NCBI RefSeq assembly: GCF_902806685.2
Contig: NC_048545.1
Coordinates: 10,775,852-10,839,851 of the forward strand
Source of the DNA: Maniola hyperantus
Lineage: Eukaryota > Arthropoda > Insecta > Lepidoptera > Nymphalidae
DNA: 64,000 nucleotides
Direction: 5' to 3'
Made by a program: the position numbers and the translations under genes. This document shows positions 21,340 to 33,200 of this stretch, piece after piece. Numbering within the stretch: position 1 is the stretch's first letter; the number at the start of each line of letters is the position of its first letter. A model generated the notes under the pieces. The model was not told the DNA's origin. It saw only the letters and a list, made by a program, of their open reading frames with translations, and did not search any database.

Positions 21340-21495
21340 AGACACCAACTGCCTATAGAGAGAGAGAGAGAGCCAGTGCGTGCCAGATCTTTGTTATTAT
21401 AAAAAGCTGAAAGTTTGTCTGCGTATTGTCCCCAACACCGGGTGAAACGTTTGTTTGGATCATGGTGGCTTTGGGAAATAACAGGTAATGAAGGT
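21340..21495 (+). repeat. Repeat shared (inverted) with 59930-60065
   Basis: 'gccagtgcgtgccagatct' ... 'tgtctgcgtattgtcccc' ... 'aaacgtttgtttggatcatgg' has a reverse-complement counterpart near 60 kb. Contains a short (GA)n run. Confidence 0.6.
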
Positions 21496-21537
21496 GTAAA
21501 AAATCTGATTTCAAAGTACATAATGTGTAATCTAAAT

Positions 21538-21755
21538 ATATAAAAGGAAAAGGTGACTGACTGACTGACTGACTGATCTATCAACGCACAGCTCAAACTA
21601 CTGGACGGATCGGGCTGAAATTTGGCATGCAGATAGCTATTATGACGCAGACATCCGATAAGAAAGGATTTTTGAAAATTCAACCCCTTAGGGGGTGAAA
21701 TAGGTGTTTGAAATTTGTGTAGTCCACGCGGACGAAGTCGCGGGCATAAGCTAGT
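21538..21755 (+). mobile_element. Helitron-like element with (GACT)n
   Basis: Complete copy: 'aaaaggaaaaggtgactgac' to 'gaagtcgcgggcataagctagt'. Confidence 0.7.
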
Positions 21756-21796
21756 TTTTTATATTTTCTTGAGAACAGTATTAGAAATCATGCGTT

Positions 21797-21885
21797 GCCA
21801 GACACTTGGTGTCGTGGCAACCCGCTGCCAGACACCCTTATAGTTTTAAGCTTTAAGGGTGTCTGGCAGAGGGTTGCCATGATAC
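21797..21885. repeat. Imperfect inverted repeat
   Basis: 'tgccagacacccttatag' pairs with 'ctttaagggtgtctggca'. A second partial copy 'tgccagacacttgg' lies just before it. Confidence 0.65.
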
Positions 21886-22375
21886 AAATATTCTGTCAGG
21901 AGCATACTTTTACGAGTGAGGATAGTATGGAATTTAATTGCACGCCTCCTAATTTGTGAGCGGAAATTGTGGTACATCCCGTTCGCTCACAAAAATTAAC
22001 AAAAACCCCGAATACAAAAACGTCTAAAAAGTAAAAAATTGTAAAATGTTTTGGCCCTTTAAGTTTAATATAAATACTTAGTACTTAACATATATCCAAG
22101 CGCTCGTCTCGTGGTGGGACCGCTTAAGTTAACAGCAACTATTTTTCATAAATACCAAGGTTCTTTATCATTTTTAGATATTCTACAAATTCTACGTATG
22201 CATAGGGGGTTAAAAAAGAACCTCGGGTGAATGAGAAGCGGCCCGTTGCATGAACGCTCTTAATAGAACCCCAAGCTACAGGCTCAAAATTATTATAATG
22301 GTATAGTGTAGGTATCTATTTAAAGTTAACGTTAACTTTGCACAAATAGGCCAAAATTGTATGGAGATGCCGATT

Positions 22376-22745
22376 TAGGGTTCCGTACCGGAAGGGTGCC
22401 AACGGGACCTTATTAATAAGCCTCCGCTGTCCATCCCTCTGTCTGTCAGCGGGCTGGTTCTCGTGATTCGATTACGGTCACAGAGGTTACGGAGATAGAG
22501 TTGAAATATTCAAACAAATTTGTATTTCTATTGCAAACAATTTTTTCTAAAAAAGCCACCATGAAAAAAGAAAAGAAAGCGTTATTTTTTGTACGGATAC
22601 GGTACGGTGTGCAGCGGTGCGTTGCGCTGCGCTGCGGTGAACAGCGGTGCAGTGCGATGCGCTGTGGTGCGAAGCGCTGTGGTGCACTACGCTGTGGTGC
22701 GGTGCGCTGTGGTGTGGTGCGGTGCGCTGCGGTGTGGTGCGGCTT
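22376..22745 (+). repeat. 'ggttccgtac' repeat with a strand-asymmetric G/C/T tract
   Basis: Starts AGGGTTCCGTACCGGAAGG. From 22604 to 22742 the plus strand is almost A-free and made of short GCGGTGC, GCTGTGGT and GCGCTGTG units, a G-rich minisatellite. Confidence 0.7.
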
Positions 22746-22907
22746 ATACTACTACTAATGGTTCTATATACTATACCTATTACTGTGTAGGTAAGTAGGC
22801 CTTGCCAATAAAGACAGTCTTAATTTAATCATTGTTTGATTTAGGCCACGTAGTATTAATATTACACGAAGGACATTATTATTATGATATTTACACTTTT
22901 TTCACTA

Positions 22908-23014
22908 CGGAATCCTAACAATTTAAAGCGAATAATATTATTTATTTACTGAGGTAGATAAAATGTATATAAGGGCAGAAATACTTACCAGTCGACAGAG
23001 GCGCAGAGGTGACG
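22908..23014 (+). promoter_or_regulatory. Core promoter of gene B
   Basis: TATATAA at 22966-22972, a CCAGT initiator-like site at 22988-22992, then leader and the ATG at 23015. Shares 'tttaaagcgaataatatta', 'tactgaggtaga' and 'aatgtatataagg' with the gene A promoter, with the same TATA-to-initiator spacing. Confidence 0.75.
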
Positions 23015-23084
23015 ATGCTAGTGTTTTTCATTTTATTAGCCTTTGTGGCGGAGGGTTTATGCCAAGATGCGCTAGCAATTGCAC
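23015..23084 (+). CDS. Gene B exon 1: signal peptide
   Basis: Encodes MLVFFILLAFVAEGLCQD plus a few residues, nearly the same leader as gene A. Ends GCAC|GTATGT, phase 1. Intron 1 is 4.8 kb and full of repeats. Confidence 0.83.
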
Positions 23085-25524
23085 GTATGTATAGCCATTA
23101 ATTATTTTCTTTTTTCTTTTGTAAGATTAAGTATATTTTTTATATGTAAGTAATAACCTGAATGGGAGTTTCATATTTGTGCATTTTGGCGTGGAGACCT
23201 TAGGCCGTGGGGTCCAGGGCTTGAGGTATATTTGATTAATTTCAATATAGGTTATCGAGTCAACCGGGGATCCGAGAGCTGGCACCTTGGACAAAGAATT
23301 AGTTTAGTCATCCAAAGGGTCAATGCTGCCAGCATTTTGGGTACCTACAATGCCTCGCTATTATGGTGGTCTCGACGCGATGGGATTTTTAGATTTAATT
23401 TATTTCATTTTAGTTTCAATTTAATATTTCTTTAGGGTTCCGTACCTTAAAAGGAAAACCGGAACCCTTATAGGATCACTCTGTTGTCTGTCTGTCTGTC
23501 TGTTTGTCTGCCTGTCTGTCTGTCTGTCCGTCTGTCTGTCAAGAAACCTACAGGGTACTTCCAGTTGACCTAGAATCATGACATTTGGCAGGTAGGTAGG
23601 TCTTATAGCTGGCATCAGGGGCAAAATCTGAAAACCGTGAATTTGTAGTAACATTACACAAAAAAAATTAAATTGTGGTCATAAACTAATAATTAGTATT
23701 TTCAATTTTCGAAGTAAGATAACTATATCAAGTGGGGTATCATATGAAAGGTCTTCACTTGTACATTCTGAAACAGATTTTGATTTATTTTTATACATCA
23801 TAGTTTTTGAATTATCGTGCAAAATGTCGAAAAAATACGACTGTTGTACGGAACCCGCGTTGTGCGAGCCTCACTCGCACTTGGCCGGTTTTTTAGTCTA
23901 AAATTAGATTTAAGTTATCTTTTATTTCTTCATAGTTTATTACCTATTGTAATATAAATTACCAGACTAAAAAAACCAATAATATGAGATACCTACTGAC
24001 TTTTTGAGATCTGTTACTATACACAGTAGGTACAAAAACAAAAATTACACAAATAAATTATCAGTACCTTCCTACTTCCACACAGTCAAACGTATTTGAT
24101 AACAATCGTTCGGCTTAATAACAATCGTTCGGTTAGTTTGTATTTTCGGGCCAGACTTATAGTACGTGACAGGTCGAGATGGCAATCGGGGAGGGAACGC
24201 CCCGCACACCCGCACAACCTCCGCGCTAACTCGGTGCGGGCGAGTGCGGATGACGTGTGGGTGTGCGTCCTCCTGCTTCATACCCCGTTAACCATATCAA
24301 CCTGTCGCGGACTATGCCTGCCTATTTATTAACCGACTTCAAAAAAAGGAGGAGGTTCTCAATTCGTCGGAATCTTTTTTTTTATTTATTTTTTATGTAT
24401 GTTCCCCGATTACTCGAAGACGCCTGGACCGATTTTGAAAATTCTTTTTTTGTTTGAAAGGGTATACTTCAAAGTTGGTCCCATTTAAATTTGGTGAAGA
24501 TCTGATGAACATCTTCGAAGATAGATAATGGAACTCCTCAACGGATAAGAGTAAATTGCTCGCAATCAGTGTAATAGCTTAGTAAACAGTAGATTTTTAA
24601 CCAGGCATAGCATATTTTAATACCATGGGGCCACTAAAATTGTGAAATAATTTTTTGTACAAAAAATATAAAAACCGACTTCGATACACAAACACTAAAA
24701 ATTGAAAAATAATTTAATTTATTACCGAATATATTATGTACTAGCTGACCCGGCGAACTTCGTTCCGCCTAACAGTCGATTCAAATTTTTTTTTTTAAAT
24801 ATCTATTCACTATCAGAAATTCTAAAATCCCCACGATTTAGGACTTCAGTACTTTGCAGCATCAGGATTGAGGAGTTAGGATCCGAAGTTCAATGATGTA
24901 GCCTATGCTTGGTACCTAAAATAATTTTGCATCATCCGCAGTTCCTGAAACATTATAGTTTAGGAGTGCTGTACCCTACATCATCAGGGTTGAGGAGTTG
25001 AGACTTGAAGTCTGAGGATAAAGTCGTTGCTTGGTACCTACAATATGAATTCACTATGAACACTTCCTGAATCTTGATAACTCAGGCGGGCAGTAACCCT
25101 GCAGCATCAGGATTAAGGAGTTGAATCCAGAATTTTTTATGTGAACACCACGAAAACTTTTTTTGTTGATTTAAAAAAAATATTTGCAAATCGGTCCAGA
25201 AACCTCGAAAAAATCGATGTAGAAAAAAGAACCACCTCCTTTTTGACAGTCGGTTAAAAACCAATGACCTTGAAATATTTACGGAACAATTTTTTAAATA
25301 TCCCCTTTCTAACAAAAAAAGAATGAATGAAATCGGACTACGCGTTAATGAATTACAACTCGGTATACATTTTAACTTTCATCCCCTCTCCTACGGGAAC
25401 CATGCTGAATTTCGGGATAAAAAGTATCCTATATTCTTCCTCATAGTATGACCTCAAATCGTACCAAGTTTCATTGGAATCCATTCAGTAGTTTCAGCGT
25501 GATGCGCGGCCGTGATACAGACAG

Positions 25525-25557
<33 letters not shown>

Positions 25558-25932
25558 TAGACAGACAGACAGACAGACAGACAAAAATGAAAAAAATTAC
25601 AGTTTTGGGTTCAGTATCGATTATAGAGTGCCCTCGAAAAAAAAATTTCAAAATATCTTTAATGTACAGAATTTGACCTGTTACAGTTTTATTATAAGTA
25701 TTGATACAAGAGTTGATATAGTTCCATAATAATATTTTTTGGGGTCGGTGCCAATGAGGTGCCATTGTGGAGTCTCATGAAAATTCGAAGTCTAGATGAT
25801 TCGCGCAGCTGAAGCTAATTGGCACCGGCACCAAAAAATATCATTATGGAACTATATCAACTCTTGTATACATAATATATTCGGTAATAAATTAAATAAT
25901 TTTTCAATTTTTAGTGTTTGTGTATCGAAGTC

Positions 25933-25971
<39 letters not shown>

Positions 25972-27186
25972 TTATTAGGGTTCCGTCCCCGAAGGGTGCT
26001 GCCGTAACCCTATTACTAAGCCTCCGCTATACGTCCGTCTGTCTATTAGCGGGTTGTATCTCGTGAACCGTAATAGGTAGAGTTGAAATTGTCACAGAAA
26101 TTGTATTAATTCTATTGCCGCTATAACAACAAATAATAAAAATTTCAAAATGACGGCCATGTAATTAAAAAAAATTAAAAAGTGTTACTTCTTGTACAAT
26201 GGCACGTAACCCTTCGTGTGTGAGTCCGACTCGCACTTGACCGGTTTTTAATATCGATGACTTTTGGTTGGTTCATCATATTACTAGCTGCTGTCCGCGA
26301 TTTTCTGTAAAAAATGTAGCCGATTCACTCTCCAGGTCTCTAACTTTAAAAAGTCAAGTCGATCCTCTCCGTTGCGAGGTGATTGAAGGACAAACCAATA
26401 AACCATCAAACAGACATACTTTTGTATTTATAATATGGGTAGTAATTATACCTAACTATATTATATTAATGTGTATGTGCGCGTGGCGATACGCTTCTTT
26501 AATGGTTTTCCATAAGTTCAAGCACCTTTAAAACAATAATAAGTTATTATACGAAACATAAAGGTGGTGATTGACCTGAAATTGTATTGAACGTCTGTTG
26601 AAATCGGTCAAATGCGAGTCGGACTCATGCAGATTAAGGGTTCCATACCATTGTACAAGCAAGTTTTTTTTTTTATTCAATTAAACTTTTACAAGTACTT
26701 TTGAATCATCAAATGCATCTACCACTGGTTCGGAATGCAAAATATTATAACATTACGTAGGAACTTTTAATTTTTTTTTTAATTTGCATTTTTAAAATTC
26801 GCATTTTGGTTTTTTATTATTTGTTGTAATAGTGGCAATAGAAATACACGCTCAGTGGAAATTTCAACTCTACCTATTTCGGTTCATGAGATACAGCCCG
26901 CTAACAGACAGATAAATGAACGGACAGTTTAGGCTTAGTAATAGGATCCCGTTGGATCCCTTCCCGATCCCTTTTGGGTAAAGACCTCTAAGAATGTAAG
27001 CCAGCTGCTTGGTTCTTGTGTTACAATGTAATAACATTTACATTCACCAACAGTTACATTCATTTCAAATGATGTATCATTCTCCAGCTTAATATATTTT
27101 GAACAAAGCGCGTGTTATCGGCCATGTTATCTTTTTAGGGTTCCGTACCTCAAAAGGAAAAACGGAACCCTTATAGGATCACTTTG

Positions 27187-27223
<37 letters not shown>

Positions 27224-30200
27224 AAGAAACCTACAGGGTACTTCCCGTTGACCTAGAATCATGCAATTTGGCAGGTAGGTAGATATTATAGCTGACATTT
27301 GGGGAAAAATCTGAAAACCGTGAATTTAGCGTTAGATCACACAAAAAAAATTGTGGTCATGAACTAATAATTAGTATTTTCAACTATCAAAGTGAGTGAC
27401 CATATCAAGTGGGGTATCATATGAAAGGTCTTCACCTGTACATTCTAAAACAGATTTTTATTTATTTCTATGCATCATAGTTTTTGAATTATCGTGCAAA
27501 ATGTCGAAAAAATACGACTGTAGTACGCGGAACCCTCATTGCGCGAGCCTGACTCGCACTTGGTCAATTAGAACAATTGAGATTGTAATACTATTTTATA
27601 CATGGCATAATCTTGTACCTATATCAAATATTTGAAAAGAGCAACCGCCGAGTTTCTTGCTGGTTCTTCTCGGTAGGAAAGGCATTCCGAACCAGTGGTA
27701 GATGCATCCGACTATTCGAAAGTACTTGTAAAAGTTTATTCGAATAAAAAAGATTTTTATTTATTTATTTAAAATAATGAATGATGCAGGTTTTAGACTA
27801 TCGCCCTACAGTTCATAGTGACCACTTTTGTCCTCCCTCCGCGGACAATCATTAGACCCTCGTCTGCGTAGGCCGTCATAAATATTATCTTTAAAAAAAT
27901 TTCAGATCGATACAAACCTTATCCTTGCTCTGAAAATGAAGTATATATGAAATGCCGAACAACATGTCCACCGCAATTCTGCAACTTGTCCAGTACGGAC
28001 TACAGGTGTGACAAGATCCTAAGATGCGAGCCTGGATGTGACTGTATCAAGGACTATCTCCGGGACTATAATGGAATCTGTGTCCGGAGTGACGAATGCC
28101 CAGCTCGTAAGTCGCCATTTTTAGGGTTCCGTACCTCAAAAGGAAAAACGGAACCTTTATAGGATTACTTTGTTGTCTGTCTGACAAGAATCCTACAGGG
28201 TACTTCCCGTTGACCTAGAATCATGAAATTTGGCAGGAAGGTGGATGTTATAGCAGGCATTCGGGGCAAAATCTGAAAACCGTGAATTTGTGGTTACATC
28301 ACACAAAAAAAAATTATTTGTGGTCATAAACTAATAATAATTAGTATTTTCAATTTTCGAAGTAAGATAACTATATTAAGTGGGATATCATATGAAAGGG
28401 CTTCACCTGTGCATTCTACAACTGATTTTTATTTATTTTTACGCATCATAGTAATTTTTTAATTATCGTGCAAAATGTCGAAAAAATACGACTGAATTTC
28501 GGAGCCCTCGTTGCGCTAGTCTGACTCGCACTTGGCCGGTTTTTTTTAAATAGATGGACAGGTTTGTGCTTGGAACTGATTTAGTTTTCACGGTAAACGC
28601 AATCCAAGATGACAACGTATCTGTAACTAGTGGATACCCGGCGTGTGCTACCTACTGCGCTTAAAAAACCATCTTCGCATAATTGCCTTTCTAATGAAAC
28701 TGGTTTGGGGTACATCGGTTGGATGGTTACAAAGTCTATGACGGACATGCATAGGCAGAAACATATTTGTGTTTTATATATTGTTAAGATAAGTAAAAAC
28801 CAATTTTTGGGTGGCTTTATTAGTCAATGAATCGTATCTAGATTCTAGGTGTCAAAACAGGTAGTGGGATTCCAGAAATATTTGGTTTGATAAGAATTAA
28901 TTTTGTTAGATAGTTTGGCTGCATTATCAAGTCTGCTAAGTTTTTCGAAATAATCTAAATTGGGTACCTAATTTTTTTTTTTGTGCAAAAACTGTAATTT
29001 TTTATTTAAAAAAAAACGTTTATGAATAACTAGTTCCATTCATTTTTTCAAAATAAATAGCATCACCATAACAATAAATCCACAAGTCCACAATATAGTG
29101 AATAATTAGGTATATTATTTGTCTGCATATACAGGATGTATTTAGAACGCTAGCAAAAACTTAAGAGCTATGAGAAAATATTTGTCGTTTACGCCCCTTG
29201 TGAGGTCATTAATCACCTTCCGTACAGCGTGACATTAGTAATTAATGATGTTAAAAATAAATAAAAATCATAGTTTTATTTAATTATTCTCTTAAATAAT
29301 GAATTCTAGCCCCATAAACTACCGCTATACAAAACATCACATCATTTTATTACTACAGTCAAAGACCCAATTATCATTAGGTACCTACTCTCATCTGCCT
29401 TCGTTTTTGCTAGCTTTCTACTTACATCCTGTATATTATTATCTTTTGCTACTACAGACTAGGACTTTTATCTTTATTAGCATGTGGAGAAAATCAAGTA
29501 CCATCGGACTGTGCAGACGATTATTGTGATGTTCCGACAGCCCAAGTATGTCGGCCAGGATGCAGCTGTGTCGAGGGATATACTAGAAACTCCTACAATC
29601 AGTGTGTCCCAAGTAAGTGTTACAACCAAAAGTTATTTTACTTACAAATTTAAAATTTTTGGTAAGTGGTGGTTTAAGATGGAAGCGGGCTAACTTGAAA
29701 GGGGTACTTATGGCAGTTTCGTTAAATCCATACCCCGGATTGGTTTCTACACGACACAGTACCGGAACGTTTAATCGCTTGGCGGCACAGCTCAGCCGGT
29801 AAAGTGGTAACTAGCCACGGCCGTAGCTTCCCACCAAACCAGACCAATGACAATTCTAGAAATTATAAATTTCGAAATAATGAGACATGGTTCCAGCAAT
29901 AGCAATTATCAGGACTTATACAATAATAAGCTTTTATTTTCAGATATAACATAACCCATAATATTTATGTGTTAGTACAAAACAATCACTTAACCTATTT
30001 TAGTACCTATCTTAACTTAACTATACCTATATCTTTTATATATATAAAAATGAATCGCTGAATGTGTTGCTGATCGCAAATATCGAGACCAGTTGAACCG
30101 ATTTCGCTAATTATTTTTTTATAATATTCCTTGAAGTACGGGGATGGTTCTTACGGAGAGAAAAATTTAATTCAACCTCCCCCCTCAATTTTCTAAACTC

Positions 30201-33200
30201 CATCCGAGCGAAGCCGGGGCGGTTCAGCTAGTCTATATATAAAAATGAATCATTGAATGTGTTGCTGATCGCAAATTTTGAGAACAGCTGAACCGATTTC
30301 GCTAATTCTTTTTTTATACTTAATATTCCTTGAAGTACGAGGATGGTTCTTACGGAGAGAAAAATTTAAAGTATAAAAAAAATATTAAAGAATTGACTGA
30401 GGCGGTACGAAGTTCGCCGGGGCAGCTAGTGTTATATAATTAATATATTATGACGTGTTCTAGTTCCGCCGCTTCTTCCTTGTGGTAAAAACGAGGAACC
30501 CACCGTTTGCAGGCAAACCTGTCCCCCACAAACTTGCGACTGGGACCCTAATCTATATGCTTGTAAACCTGGTCCATGTCAACCTGGCTGCAATTGTAAG
30601 AAGGGCTACTTGAGAGACCAAAAAGAAAAGTGTATACTCCAAGAAAAGTGCCCACCAAGTATGTAACTTCATTTGACTTAGCAATTTATTTATGGGTCCA
30701 ATACTTGGATGAAAACCTTCCTTCCAATCGTTAACTTATTCCAGTTTAGTGCTACTTGCAGCAGTTTTTTAGGGTTCCGTACCTCAAAAGGAAAAACGGA
30801 ACCCTTATAGGATCACTTTGTTGTCTGTCTGTCTGTCGGTCTGTCAAGAAACCTACTAAATTGTGGTCAGCCAGATTTTTATTTATTTTTATGCATCATA
30901 GTTTTAAAAAAAAACGACTGTAGTACGGAACCCTCGTTGCGCGAGCGTGGCTCGCACTTGGCCGATTTTTTTTATTAAAGTTAGAGTTAATGCTTGTAAT
31001 AAATTGTTATTAGTTCTTCCTCAATGCGGAGAAAATGAAGAACCAACGGATTGCGCTAAAAACATTCGCCCTGGTGACTCAACCCTCACCATCAAGTGCA
31101 ACCCCTGTCAATGTATCAAGAACTATGTGAGAGACAGTAAGGGTATATGTGTTCGAAGTAAGTACTTACTTCAATATTCAAGTCATCCCACTACCCATAT
31201 TCACCACCCATAATACTCATAACTACACATAAATTCACTACACATAATATTACAAATGCATTAGATCTTAGACTGCATCGTCACTTACCACCAGGTGACA
31301 TTGCAGTAAATGGCTAACTTGTATCTGAATAAAAAAAAAATGCGAAACTTACTGCCAATATTATAAAAATGTGGAGGTGTGTGTTTGTTGGTTTATTGGT
31401 TTGTCCTTCAATCACGCCGTAGCGGAGCATCAGATCGCAGGGATTGTTAGCATGGTTATAATTAAAGACCTGGAGATCAACATAGGCTACTTTTATCCCG
31501 GAAAATCAAAGAGTTCCCACAGGATTTTAAAAACATAAATTCACGCGAACGAAGTTGCGCGAATAAGGAAAAACAAAGGCAAATACTTCCCCTGTCCTTC
31601 TGTAGGTATCCTTTGACAGTAAATAAATAGAAGTTTTTTGATAGGACACAATGTACTCCATACAAATATTATAAAGATTACAAAATACGAAATAACAAGA
31701 AATTTCAAAATAAACATACCTTTATACTAATAAAATTAACCTTCTACATTGTGACAAGGAGTTGTTATCAATATCACATTACCTTTTAATTATACCTACT
31801 TACCCACACGCCTAATTAGTAAATTTGTTTTCGAAAAAAAGGTCATTGTCGTCAACACACATATTTTATCGTTTACACAAATTCATCTTCATCATCATTA
31901 TTCATTACCAACCAACCCATCGCTGGCCCAGAGCACGGGTCTCCTCTCAGCTGAAAATGGTTTGGCCATAGCCCATAGCCTACCATGCTGTCTAAGTGCG
32001 GATTGGCAGACTTCACACACCTTTGAGACCATTATGGAGAACTCTCAGGCATGTTTCCTCATGATATTTTCCTTCACCGTTAAATGTTCACCGTTAAGTG
32101 CTATTTAATTGGTTGAAACGTAAATCACTCCGAAAAGTTAGAATTGCGTGCCCGGGATCGAACCCCAGACGTCCCGAATAGGAGACAAACGTCCACGTAG
32201 GAGACCACGAGTTTGTAGTATTTACTTTATCTTCAACCATAAAACGTGACAACACAAATTACGTAACACTAAATAAATTGTCTACTTAAGGTTAAGACCG
32301 AGTCGAAGGCATTCCATGAAAACAAATGTCTATAATTTACGTAGAGCTAAATCTCTACAAATAGGACATTACCTTTCCAGGTGAGACCCCGTATATTTAC
32401 GACCGATGCTTGCAACTTGCTCCATCCCGAACCCCCCAAACTGCCCGCAAATCTCAGACACAGCGACCAATCGGTGTAATTGCGCCGAGGGTTATTTGTT
32501 ATCCGAGAAACGAGGCCAATGTGTTAAATTAGTAGAGCCACAACCCGGAATACTTCTGGAAACGAACTGATTTTTGAATTGGTATAGAGACTGACTGACT
32601 GTAACTATCTAACTGTAGATTTATATACTCTCTAGCGTTCAGGAAGCTTCGAGATGTCTTCTTGTCCAGAATTCTCCAGTACTTGAAGACCGAAGTCTTA
32701 GAGCAGTGCGTATTGCCAGTGATGACATATGGATCCGAGACATGGTCGTTAACTATGGGCCTCATAAGAAAGCTTATATTCACGCAGTGGGCAATGGAGA
32801 GAGCTATGCTTGGAGTTTCTCTAAGTGATCGAATCAGAAATGAGGAGATCCGTACGAGAACCAGAGTAACCGACATAGGTGAAGCTGAAATGGCACATAG
32901 TTCGAAAAAGGTTCGAATGGAAAAGCGCAGTGTTGGAAATCCACCAAATTAGTCTTAAGGATCCACTGTATTCAGGCAGCGCAAGCTCATGGGCGTGTGA
33001 AGTCCCTACAAGTTATAACAGATCTATGTCAGAAGTGGACGTCTATTGGTTGACGATGATAAAAATAAGTAATGTTTAAATCGTTTGGTCATCGTCTGAG
33101 TCCAGGTGGTCAATTTTTGATATGTATTTAAAATTATTTAGAAGTTATATTTATTTTATGCTTAAAAACTAAAAATGTGCGAGACGAACGATGCGGTTCT

